Origin: Draconibacterium sp. | Lineage (GTDB): Bacteria > Bacteroidota > Bacteroidia > Bacteroidales > Prolixibacteraceae | NCBI GenBank assembly: GCA_015493625.1 | Contig: WGCT01000552.1 | Span: forward strand, 1-9,768 | Length of the DNA stretch: 9,768 bases | Reading direction: 5' to 3' | Part shown: piece after piece, positions 1 through 7,470 of the stretch | Layout: each line of letters starts with the position of its first letter | Numbering within the stretch: position 1 is the first letter of the stretch | Program-made: the position numbers and the translations under genes | Notes under the pieces: model-generated | Told to the model about the DNA's origin: nothing | Databases searched by the model: none | The model's input: the letters and a program-made list of their open reading frames with translations, nothing else

Positions 1-1227
1 TCTGTATTTTTTCCCTTTTATCAATTTAAAATATCGCTTATCTAACTGAACATGCCACGCTTCGGTACTACCATTTACAATTGTAATATGCAGGGCACTG
101 TCGGCACGTACTACTGTTGCTTTTCCGTACCCTTGAGTGTGCAATGCCCACCCATCTTTTGAGGTAGAAAAATCAGATTTATAAATTGGAGTGCCCACAT
201 ATTTTGCCGGTTCAGGCATTTCGTTATGAAGCAGAGCATCAATTAAGTCCTGATTATATCGGTCTCTTACGGGATCGTAAATTCCAAACCCGGCACTAAA
301 CTCCCAATAAGCCCAACTCCAGTTTAACGTCTCCATGTATCGCGAAACAAAAGTTGTCCATTTTACCCGCGATTTTAAATCGGCTTTGCTGTATGCGCCA
401 AATTCGCCAATATGAACAGGAATTTTATGATCGTTACTAAATTTCAAAAGCGGTGCAAACTCATTCTCAACCACTTCGCGTTCCGTCTCCGAATCGTTCC
501 ATTTTGTTCCCAGCCATTGGTCGGCAATATCGCCAACCCAGCTCGCTCCCTGGTGTGTAAAATGAAATGGATTATAATAATGAACCGTTAAAATAATAAA
601 TTCATCGTCGGGTAATTCAATGTTTGGCAGTCCGCCAAGTCCACCATACGGAGCTAACCCAATTAAAACAATTCGCTCCGGATTTTCGACCCTTATTTTT
701 TTAAGTGCATCGGCAGCAAAAACATTCCATTTTTCAGGGGTTAAATTGTCGTGAGGTTCGTTTAATATCTCAAACAAAAGCGAGTCGGGATAGTCTTTAA
801 AAAACGCAGATATCTGTTCCCACTGTGCCAGAAATCGAGCTTTCTGTCCTTCGGGGTCTGCAAACAATTCATCGTGGTGGTGCATATTAATAATAGCAAA
901 CATCCCGTTATCGAGAACCGAATCGACAACCTGTTTTATGCGATTTAAAAACTTAGTACTAATCGTATAGGGAGCTGTCGACATACTTCTGACTGAAGGT
1001 TCCCAACGAATTGGAATGCGAATATGATTAAAACCTAAGTCGCCAATCATTCCTGCATATTTTGGTTTCCACGGATTTCCCCAAGCTGCTTCCGAAGGTG
1101 CTTCCATCATGTTTCCGTAATTGATGCCCCGGCCAAGTTTAGCATTAATTTCAAATGCTTTTTCTCTGTTTTGTGCAATACCGGTAAAGGTTAACAGTAC
1201 GAATATAAATGCAAAAATATTTTTCAT
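1..1227 (-). CDS. Secreted glycoside hydrolase family 5 (endoglucanase/mannanase-like), 3' end outside the window
   Basis: The reading frame is open from an ATG at 1227 to the left edge: 409 codons without a stop, so the C-terminus is missing. Residues 1-18 form a signal peptide (MKN, a hydrophobic stretch, then GIA before QN) without a lipobox Cys, so the enzyme is probably soluble and periplasmic or secreted. The (beta/alpha)8 GH5 domain covers about residues 25-340. Visible motifs are HIRIPIRW (68-75), MHHH (115-118), ILNEP with the predicted acid/base Glu157, VHYYNPF (215-221), IGEFG with the predicted nucleophile Glu275, and WAYWEF (305-310). From about residue 347 a second domain begins (DFSTSKDGW, then beta-strand-like sequence). 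It resembles the start of a CBM4/9-type or galactose-binding-fold module and is cut by the window edge. GH5 enzymes cleave beta-glucans, mannans and related polymers by a retaining mechanism; the substrate cannot be assigned here. TCGA and TTC-GA codon pairs are rarer than in the neighbouring genes. GH5 assignment is confident; subfamily is not. Confidence 0.93.
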   Translation of the reverse strand, partial: MKNIFAFIFVLLTFTGIAQNREKAFEINAKLGRGINYGNMMEAPSEAAWGNPWKPKYAGMIGDLGFNHIRIPIRWEPSVRSMSTAPYTISTKFLNRIKQVVDSVLDNGMFAIINMHHHDELFADPEGQKARFLAQWEQISAFFKDYPDSLLFEILNEPHDNLTPEKWNVFAADALKKIRVENPERIVLIGLAPYGGLGGLPNIELPDDEFIILTVHYYNPFHFTHQGASWVGDIADQWLGTKWNDSETEREVVENEFAPLLKFSNDHKIPVHIGEFGAYSKADLKSRVKWTTFVSRYMETLNWSWAYWEFSAGFGIYDPVRDRYNQDLIDALLHNEMPEPAKYVGTPIYKSDFSTSKDGWALHTQGYGKATVVRADSALHITIVNGSTEAWHVQLDKRYFKLIKGKKYR

Positions 1228-1747
1228 TACAAATTGCTTTTTTATTTTTTCGAGGCTAAAATACGTAAAAAATACAATAAGGGAACTATTTATGAATTGA
1301 AAGTAAAAAAAACGGCTCAATTTAAAAAGTTGTGGAAAATACAACGGTTGAGTTTTCATTATTCGCTTGTAAAAAACCTTATTACAATAAAGAATCATAG
1401 AGGTTGTTGTATTGCCTATTCGGGAACAACTTTATTGACCTTATTTTTGCAGATAGGTTGATTTATTTCTTTATAGGCCTCTGGTAATATTTTGATAGAC
1501 TATGATTAATACCAAATTAACCTTCTAGTGCCGTATTGAATCTATTCTTTTGCACAATCTTATCGTTTGTGGGTAATTAATACAAAATGTGTAACTGTTT
1601 ATCTATTCAATCTTCATAGATAAAATAAGGTTTGATGCGTAATGAGAATTAAAATGTTACTTGCAGATTCCATTGTTCTTCAAAATCTTAAATCGTTAAT
1701 CATCATTCAACATTCGGTTCTAAGTTTTTCAGAAGCTAAAACAAATT
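1228..1747. other. 520-base AT-rich intergenic region, no gene seen
   Basis: This gap lies between the start of the GH5 gene and the stop of the lipoprotein hydrolase, both on the minus strand. It presumably holds the GH5 promoter, but I see no box pair matching the Bacteroidota TTTG / TAnnTTTG pattern at a sensible distance from 1227. Short frames here are rich in Lys, Phe and Leu, lack a credible start and resemble no known protein. The only clear structure is the inverted repeat at 1598-1624. No tRNA or recognisable riboswitch was found by eye. Confidence 0.6.
1598..1624. repeat. Perfect 9-bp inverted repeat with 9-nt loop
   Basis: TTTATCTAT (1598-1606) is followed by a 9-base spacer and its exact reverse complement ATAGATAAA (1616-1624). 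The stem is almost pure A/T and no T-tract follows on either strand, so it is not a classic intrinsic terminator. It lies about 125 bases past the hydrolase stop codon. It could be a weak transcript-end structure, a dyad operator, or chance in AT-rich DNA. Confidence 0.4.
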
Positions 1748-2986
1748 TCAATCACCATCTCTTAATTCAAGAAACCAGGCAATAGATGCAATTCCCGATG
1801 GAATAACCCCGGTAGAGTGAGTCTTCCCGTTTAACGGAACCATTTGAATTGTTTTTGGTCCTACTCCCTTACTCAAAAATCCCTGATACATTCGGTTTGT
1901 TCCCATCGTCGGCACAAAATCGTCATCGGTACCGTGAAGCAACATGGTTGGTATTTTCGTTTTCCAGGCCGGAATACTATTTTTCGACAGCATCTCTTTA
2001 ATCGACGAATATTTTTCGTCGGTGGCATAATTGTTAATATAATCGTTGGTAAAAAGAAGCGATATTTTTGTAGTTAACTCGTTGTTTATTTCTGTTCCTG
2101 ATTTTGTTCCATCGTAAAGAGTTAATAATTTCGAGTCGAAAGGTGCTTTAAAAACTTCGTTAATGGGCGTTGTAATTCCATTTAAATTGTAATAGCTGTT
2201 AAAAATATAACCTAAAAAATAGGGCATCGGATAATTGTCGAGTTTCAATACATAATCGTTAATGTAATTTAAATCGTACGGGCCGGCACCACAAGCACTG
2301 GCTTTTAGGTTAAATTCTTTCGAATAGTTCTGTTCCATCTCTTTTTGCAGCTGCATAGTCGACCATCCTCCCTGCGAATATCCGGCAATGTAGTAGTCGT
2401 TATTTAATTCAATATCAAGATAGTGACTCATTAGCTCTTTTACTGCCAATTGCATATCGATTATGGTTTGCACAGTCGACTCCTTATCGAGATAAGGGTG
2501 AAACATTTTTTCAGACGAGCCAAATCCAAGATAATCGGGAATGGTAATTACAAAACCTGTCGATGCCATAAACTCCAGCATCAGATAAAGTTCGTTGTCG
2601 GGGTTAACCGAAGGAGCATTACTGTGCAGCGTATTTGTGCCGTTCTGGTAACTTAAAACAGGCAACGGATTGGTTGAAGCCGGAACACAAACCAATCCGG
2701 AAGCAATAATTTCTTCATTGTTAAATGTGGTGATGTACGTAATTTTATAAACCGTAACAGCATATTCAATTTTGTCTAAAATGGGCGATAGTTCAGGGAA
2801 CTTATTCTCGTAATTCTCCATAATACTGAGAATAAACGAAGAGAGATAAGACGATTCTTTTTCGTAGCTCACTAAATACTGGTCGATTGGTTTTTGCTCG
2901 TCGTCTTTTTTAAAAAGGTCGCACGATTGAAATATAGATACAAGAAAAAGAGCGAGAAGTAAATTTCGAAAATAATATCGTTTCAT
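1748..2986 (-). CDS. Lipoprotein alpha/beta-hydrolase, secretory-lipase-like esterase, probably surface-exposed
   Basis: This 412-residue protein has a lipoprotein signal peptide: a Lys/Arg n-region, a hydrophobic core at 8-19, and FQSC with Cys22 as the lipidation site. Residues KKDDE follow at +4 to +8. A Lys plus acidic cluster just after the Cys resembles the lipoprotein export signal described in Bacteroidota (best known from Capnocytophaga), so an outer-leaflet location is inferred. The mature part is an alpha/beta-hydrolase. It has an oxyanion-region LSYQNGT (111-117), IPDYLGFGSS (149-158), a nucleophile elbow GYSQGG with Ser204, HGTDDDFVP with the probable acid Asp355, and GKTHSTG with the catalytic His390. 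DYLGFG, GYSQGG and the late HGxxDxxVP resemble bacterial homologues of fungal secretory lipases (LIP family) and acyl-peptidase-like esterases. The substrate is unknown: triacylglycerol, esterified glycan or peptide are all possible. It starts 74 bases after the stop of the AsmA-like gene on the same strand, with its own candidate -7 box in that gap. Confidence 0.88.
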   Translation of the reverse strand: MKRYYFRNLLLALFLVSIFQSCDLFKKDDEQKPIDQYLVSYEKESSYLSSFILSIMENYENKFPELSPILDKIEYAVTVYKITYITTFNNEEIIASGLVCVPASTNPLPVLSYQNGTNTLHSNAPSVNPDNELYLMLEFMASTGFVITIPDYLGFGSSEKMFHPYLDKESTVQTIIDMQLAVKELMSHYLDIELNNDYYIAGYSQGGWSTMQLQKEMEQNYSKEFNLKASACGAGPYDLNYINDYVLKLDNYPMPYFLGYIFNSYYNLNGITTPINEVFKAPFDSKLLTLYDGTKSGTEINNELTTKISLLFTNDYINNYATDEKYSSIKEMLSKNSIPAWKTKIPTMLLHGTDDDFVPTMGTNRMYQGFLSKGVGPKTIQMVPLNGKTHSTGVIPSGIASIAWFLELRDGD

Positions 2987-3008
2987 AGTTTTGTTTTTGT
3001 TTTCAATG

Positions 3009-3016
3009 TAAAAGTA
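3009..3016 (-). promoter_or_regulatory. Candidate -7 box (TACTTTTA) for the lipoprotein hydrolase
   Basis: Read on the minus strand, TACTTTTA matches the Bacteroidota -7 consensus TAnnTTTG at seven of eight positions and ends 22 bases before the ATG at 2986. Its context, TTTTTG-C-TACTTTTA-C, is nearly the same as the sequence before the ThuA-like gene. No good -33 TTTG is present at 19-23 bases upstream, so the call is tentative. Confidence 0.35.
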
Positions 3017-3060
3017 GCAAAAAAAGATGGTTTAATTTGGGTGAAATAGCGATGAAAATA

Positions 3061-6000
3061 TTACTTCTTCGCATTTGGTTTAATTCCGATTGTCTCTTTT
3101 GCTCCGGTAAAAATTGCTTTCCACCAGTAGTTAATAATAGAACGCTGCTCGTTCCGCTCGTACGAAATGGCGGTGGGCAGAAAAGTTTTTCCTTTTGGAT
3201 TTTTCGAATTCAGCACCATTTTATTTGCCCAGAACGAGGCCAGTTTCGACTTCTTCCTTCCGTTTTCGTTCGAGCGCAAAACCGATATTTCAAAATTATC
3301 GTACCCCAGAAACAGTTTCCCGGCTGCACTATTTTCATTAAAAAGGATATCGAACTGAAAGCGGTTTAAATTGCCTGAAACAATTGAAACGGGGGTCGTT
3401 TTCTCAACCATATTATTCAGTGTCGACAGTGGCATTGGCGACAAAGTACCAGAAACGTTGTGCCGGTAACTATTAGGTGTCATATCGAAATTAAATTTAA
3501 CAGTTAGCTCCCCTTGATTGTAAAGTTTTGTTGACGCATTTACAATTAGTTGCTGACTTTTATTAATCTCCGAAGCAATATTCGAAAGCTTTCCGGTTGA
3601 AAACGTGAGATTGGTAAATTCGATAAATCCGGGAGTGTCGGAACTATTTGTCAGTTCGCTGTATTTTAAAACCGACGGCTGCAGCAATACCGAATCGAAA
3701 ACAAATTTTGTTTTCACATTCAGCAGTAAATCCTGCGGCCACGGCGGGCGTTGTTTCCTATTAAACGGCAATTTTTTATTCCTGAAAATGTCGAGATTTG
3801 TTTTACCAATTACAAGTGCACCGGCGTGCAATGTTTTATTTTGCAACCACCTGTTTTCGTCGACATTTTGCAATTCAATAAAACGAATCTTTCCTCGAAC
3901 ATAATCGGTTTGAAATTTAATTTTCCGATGAAATTCGTCGTTCGATAAAAGCGGCGTAATACTTATATTTCGCAATACCGTATTGTGTTTTGCCGAATTA
4001 TAGATTAGCGAATCGGAACTAAACTCATACAAATTATCGTCGCTCTTAAATTTTATATTTGTTGTCGATAACTCAAACTCTTTCGAGTTTAACAAGTTTT
4101 CGGGTTTGCTGTTTTTACCAATATTAATCTGGTTAAACTGCACGTTAAACTGTTTATTTATTAAAACCTTCTCGAACCAATTAAAATTGAGATTTAAATT
4201 TTGCAACAGAAGATTTCTAATTTTTACTTTATCGACATACGGTTCAACAAACGGATAGAGGTCGATATTTTGTGCAAACTCAAGTTTGTCTCCTTTTACC
4301 GAGTCGTTAACTTCAATAGCAATATCGGGGTTAACAAGTTTAATTTCATCGAATTTAAAATAGTTATTTTCAATGGCATTTTTCACATCGAACCCCGAAA
4401 AGAAAATTTGCGGAGCAGAAATTACAAAACGGTTGTCGCTGCTTTTTTGTGTATATGCTTTAACATTTAAATTCGATATTTTAATCGTTTTCTCTTTCCG
4501 GTTAAACGAGAGATTTTCGATGTACAATTTATGATGGTTGCCAAGAGGAGTGTTAAAATCAGAAATAGTTGCAATCAGGTTTCCGGTAGAAATCTGAATC
4601 TGATTTTGGTTGTTATTTTTTACCACAACCTGAGGGATTGAAACATCGACAGCAAAACTACTTTTTCGTTTATGTTTATCGCCTTCAACCTCAAAATTTA
4701 CAACATTACCGTTGTTTATTTTTAGTGTATTTAACTGAAGAGATTTAATAAATGCCGGCAACGGAAATTTAAACCGATTCATGTTTAGCGACTTCGAAGC
4801 TCCCGCACGATTGTATATTTCAAAATTTGGAGAATTAATTTCCAATGTACTTAGTTTAAATTCGCGCGAATAGTACGCTTTTAAATAGTCGAAACCGTTT
4901 ACCTGCAATTGCGGAATATAAACGCGGTAAGTGGTAGTAAGTTTCGACATTTTATCGGAATGAACATCGGGATAAAGGGTTGCATTTTTTATATAAAGCC
5001 CCGACTTTTTACTCGAAAAGTTAATTTCACCGGCGCGTAAAATATGCACACTGTCGGAAAGCATGAAGAGTTGATTTTTTACCGAGATATCGAAATTATC
5101 GGAAAAAAGCAGCCGTTCTTTTTTCAACTCGTTTTCGTTAAGTTTAAAATTGTAGAGCGTTCCCGAAAACTCGTTATCGAACGAAGTGGTTTTTCCCTTT
5201 TTTGTATGATTAATCCACGTAAAATTACCATCGGGAATTGAAATCTCTTTAATATTAAAATCGTAGAGGTATTTAAAAATTAACTGGTACACTTCCGAAA
5301 TTTCCTTTTTCTCTTTTGTTTTCCGAAGTATTCCAAAATTTTCGAAATGAATTTTTGGAGAAATAACCTGAAATTTATCGATGGTAAGTTTATTGTAAAA
5401 AAAGGCATCGCGCAGGTTTATTCCCCAAAGTGTAATTTTTGGCACACTAATATTATAAATCTCCGAGCGGTTAAAACGTTGCATTGTTTTAAAATCGGGA
5501 TTTTTCACAACCGGTTTTAATTGCAAATTACTAATCTCGAGTTTCCGGTTAAAACTTTGAATAGAGATGTGGTCGACATTTATTTTATGCAGGTTGTCGG
5601 CAAGTTTCATTTGGTAGTCGGCAAATTGCAAATCGAAATGATTGGCGTAAAAAAACTTATCGGTTTGTTGCATACTTGCCGAGTCGAGGGCAAAACCGGA
5701 AAGATTAAAATTAAAGCCGGTTTCGAAATAACTTTCTAACCGGTTTTTATTGAAAGTCTGAATTTTTAACCGCCCATTTTCAACATTTACAACTTCGGAA
5801 TAAACCCCTTTTAAATATGCTGTTACCATCGAAAAAAGTAGTCCGGCATCGCGTTTGTCGCCAGCACGGGCAATTTCGGTGTGGTATTCTATCCGCACAT
5901 CGGGATTTGAAACAGTAATATTTCGCGTTGGAATTTTACGCGTATGAAACAGCTTTTTTAAATTTACTTTATCTATTTTAAGAGCTTTACAAGTAACAAA

Positions 6001-7356
6001 CACGCCGGTTCGACGCCGGTTCTGTTTCGGATTTATGGGCGAAATAGCAATATTTTTAAGCCCCAGCAAATTGGTTTTTGTCGAAACAAACATCGAGTCG
6101 GCACTAAATTGATGTTGGTTGTCGGTAAGTTTTAATGTGTACCCGTTTACAAACATCTCCAGCTCGTTGGCATGAAAGAGTTTATCCTTTCTTTTTGCTG
6201 AGTTCTCATTTAATTCGAACCCGTTTAAAGCCACCGTTACCATTTCAAACTGTTGCTGAAAGGTTGTTGTGTCGGGTTGGTTAAATATTTTCAGGTTGGC
6301 ATTTGCAAGAATAAATGTATCAATTTTTATCTCCGAAAACTGGTTCTCTACTAACGAATAAAGGTTAAATTCATCAATATCTTCAAGTCGTATTTTTCGT
6401 TTTTTCTCTTTTTGAAAAAACTCAATTTGAGGATTTTCAAATTCAGCAAGTTGAATTTTCAAGGTGTCTTTAATAGAGAAACTGGCAAGATTTTTACTCT
6501 TAATGTGCAGTTTCGGCACCACCACATTATAGAGGTTTTTTTTGCTGTTTTTCGTTTTATAAAACAGGTGAAACCCCGATGCATTTATGTCGGTGGTTTT
6601 TAGCGAATACCTGAGTGTGTCGATGGTTAAAATGTGTAAACTGTCGCTAAGATTATTCTGAAACCTATTCATCGTAACAAAAATATCGTCACTATCGAAA
6701 AAATGCGAATTGCTAAAAACCATTACCGAATCGGTTCTGAAATTTTTAATTCCGATTGAAATTTCGCGTGCATTCGAAAACTGTCTCGAATCGGTAATAG
6801 AATGATACATTTTGTAATTTGCATCAACAAAATCAATCTCACCAACGTAAATACTTTTCACCCATTTTTTAAACAGCGGGCGCATTTCAAAAAACAGTTT
6901 ATCTAAATTTTTTGCTGAATTCTTTTTTAAAATTCCTCTTCCCGAAAGGGCAAAATCAGGCTGCTTTATCGACACCAATTTACAACGAAACACTTGATGT
7001 TTAAACAATTCAAAAACTTCTATACTCGATATTTTTACCTCGGGCGAGCTAAACGAGTAGAACGTTTTATCGGGCTCCTTTTTAATTATTTCGTTCGATA
7101 TTTTTGAGTCGGGTTTTAGCGAAACAGCCGAAATTGTAATAGAAACCGGATTGAACTGCAAATCAATTCTATCAAAATTGAGTTGGTAAAGACCGTTCGA
7201 TTTTTCATCAACAAATCTCGAAAGGTTCTTATTGATATAGCTTTCGGCCTTAAAATAGACGAACGTACCGGCTCCTAAAACCGCAAGAAAAAGGAGAAGG
7301 AAAAACCACCCAAAGAATTTTAAAATGTATTTTTTTGCTTTTGCCATTTCAATCAT
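3061..7356 (-). CDS. Giant AsmA/DUF748-like periplasmic repeat protein, inner-membrane anchored
   Basis: This gene encodes about 1431 residues from the ATG at 7356. ATG 7347 (MAKAKKY) or TTG 7359 are alternative starts; no Shine-Dalgarno sequence decides between them. A short basic N-terminus precedes one hydrophobic helix (about residues 10-36), and the rest should be periplasmic. From about residue 57 to 1192 the protein is seven diverged repeats of about 176 residues, predicted to be beta-rich (listed separately). The C-terminal module, about 1280-1360, contains GTLSPMPLSTLNN and a G-x-L-x-L-x-Y strand pattern. This resembles DUF748 and AsmA-like C-terminal domains. The tail ends with an aromatic, probably amphipathic YWWKAIFTGAKETIG segment. 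AsmA/TamB/YhdP-type proteins form hydrophobic grooves and are implicated in phospholipid transport to the outer membrane or in envelope assembly; that role here is inferred from architecture. Low-complexity Asn/Lys/Phe composition makes family assignment by eye uncertain. No catalytic motif is seen. Confidence 0.85.
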   Translation of the reverse strand: MIEMAKAKKYILKFFGWFFLLLFLAVLGAGTFVYFKAESYINKNLSRFVDEKSNGLYQLNFDRIDLQFNPVSITISAVSLKPDSKISNEIIKKEPDKTFYSFSSPEVKISSIEVFELFKHQVFRCKLVSIKQPDFALSGRGILKKNSAKNLDKLFFEMRPLFKKWVKSIYVGEIDFVDANYKMYHSITDSRQFSNAREISIGIKNFRTDSVMVFSNSHFFDSDDIFVTMNRFQNNLSDSLHILTIDTLRYSLKTTDINASGFHLFYKTKNSKKNLYNVVVPKLHIKSKNLASFSIKDTLKIQLAEFENPQIEFFQKEKKRKIRLEDIDEFNLYSLVENQFSEIKIDTFILANANLKIFNQPDTTTFQQQFEMVTVALNGFELNENSAKRKDKLFHANELEMFVNGYTLKLTDNQHQFSADSMFVSTKTNLLGLKNIAISPINPKQNRRRTGVFVTCKALKIDKVNLKKLFHTRKIPTRNITVSNPDVRIEYHTEIARAGDKRDAGLLFSMVTAYLKGVYSEVVNVENGRLKIQTFNKNRLESYFETGFNFNLSGFALDSASMQQTDKFFYANHFDLQFADYQMKLADNLHKINVDHISIQSFNRKLEISNLQLKPVVKNPDFKTMQRFNRSEIYNISVPKITLWGINLRDAFFYNKLTIDKFQVISPKIHFENFGILRKTKEKKEISEVYQLIFKYLYDFNIKEISIPDGNFTWINHTKKGKTTSFDNEFSGTLYNFKLNENELKKERLLFSDNFDISVKNQLFMLSDSVHILRAGEINFSSKKSGLYIKNATLYPDVHSDKMSKLTTTYRVYIPQLQVNGFDYLKAYYSREFKLSTLEINSPNFEIYNRAGASKSLNMNRFKFPLPAFIKSLQLNTLKINNGNVVNFEVEGDKHKRKSSFAVDVSIPQVVVKNNNQNQIQISTGNLIATISDFNTPLGNHHKLYIENLSFNRKEKTIKISNLNVKAYTQKSSDNRFVISAPQIFFSGFDVKNAIENNYFKFDEIKLVNPDIAIEVNDSVKGDKLEFAQNIDLYPFVEPYVDKVKIRNLLLQNLNLNFNWFEKVLINKQFNVQFNQINIGKNSKPENLLNSKEFELSTTNIKFKSDDNLYEFSSDSLIYNSAKHNTVLRNISITPLLSNDEFHRKIKFQTDYVRGKIRFIELQNVDENRWLQNKTLHAGALVIGKTNLDIFRNKKLPFNRKQRPPWPQDLLLNVKTKFVFDSVLLQPSVLKYSELTNSSDTPGFIEFTNLTFSTGKLSNIASEINKSQQLIVNASTKLYNQGELTVKFNFDMTPNSYRHNVSGTLSPMPLSTLNNMVEKTTPVSIVSGNLNRFQFDILFNENSAAGKLFLGYDNFEISVLRSNENGRKKSKLASFWANKMVLNSKNPKGKTFLPTAISYERNEQRSIINYWWKAIFTGAKETIGIKPNAKK
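3784..7188 (-). repeat. Seven protein-level repeats of about 176 residues inside the AsmA-like protein
   Basis: Residues are numbered from the in-frame TTG at 7359. A first anchor, usually Pro in P-x-[LIV]-x-[VIL]-x-[GS]-x-[DNE], falls at 106, 282, 458 (Lys), 640, 816, 983 and 1159 (Arg), giving steps of 176, 176, 182, 176, 167 and 176. Exactly 28 residues later each repeat has a second anchor in [NSQ]-P-x-[IVF]: Pro at 134, 310, 486, 668, 844 and 1011, with Thr at 1187. A third anchor, H or Y after D-[SN]-x in most copies, falls at 58, 242, 416, 591, 772, 943 and 1111, so the array starts right behind the membrane helix. Length changes are confined to the 40-49 residues between the H/Y anchor and the first Pro anchor. 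DNA identity between copies is not obvious, so the duplication is old. Confidence 0.8.
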
Positions 7357-7448
7357 CAAACATAATATAAAGATTGCTGAAAACGAAAAAGGTTGCTTCC
7401 GAACAAAAAATAGTTATCATTTAAATGGGGTAAAAACCTTGTTTTTGT

Positions 7449-7456
7449 TACTTTTA
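7449..7456 (+). promoter_or_regulatory. Candidate -7 box (TACTTTTA) for the thuA-like/rlmF pair
   Basis: TACTTTTA matches TAnnTTTG at seven of eight positions and is preceded by TTTTTG-T, the same arrangement as upstream of the lipoprotein hydrolase. It leaves only 14 bases to the ATG at 7471 but 29 to the in-frame ATG at 7486, close to the spacing seen at the cold-shock gene. If the box is real it favours the later start. A -33 element is not evident. Confidence 0.35.
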
Positions 7457-7470
7457 TCTACTGAAAATAA

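Noticed and set aside
1442..1449. Exact TAnnTTTG match (TATTTTTG) on the plus strand
   Set aside because: No -33 TTTG at a suitable distance and no plus-strand gene downstream. Such T-rich matches are expected by chance in this gap.
1234..1461. 75-codon plus-strand open frame in the gap upstream of the GH5 gene
   Set aside because: It has a non-ATG start, Lys/Phe/Leu-rich composition typical of translated AT-rich noncoding DNA, no family resemblance and no clear start signals.
1..2986. A polysaccharide utilisation locus built on the GH5 and the esterase
   Set aside because: No SusC/SusD pair, sugar transporter, hybrid two-component regulator or anti-sigma factor is present in the window, so the label cannot be supported from this sequence.
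3037..3369. 110-codon plus-strand open frame opposite the end of the AsmA-like gene
   Set aside because: It lies antisense to a well-supported coding frame with continuous repeat structure and shows no recognisable domain. The other short antisense frames across 3600-6600 fail for the same reason.
3061..7356. A defence system, toxin or adhesin encoded by the very long gene
   Set aside because: It has no nuclease, ATPase, toxin or secretion-sorting signature. The single N-terminal anchor, beta repeats and DUF748-like end fit an AsmA-type envelope protein better.
7357..7364. TATGTTTG on the minus strand as the promoter of the AsmA-like gene
   Set aside because: It matches TAnnTTTG but touches or overlaps the candidate start codons (7356 and 7347), so a transcript from it would be almost leaderless. 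No -33 element is present.
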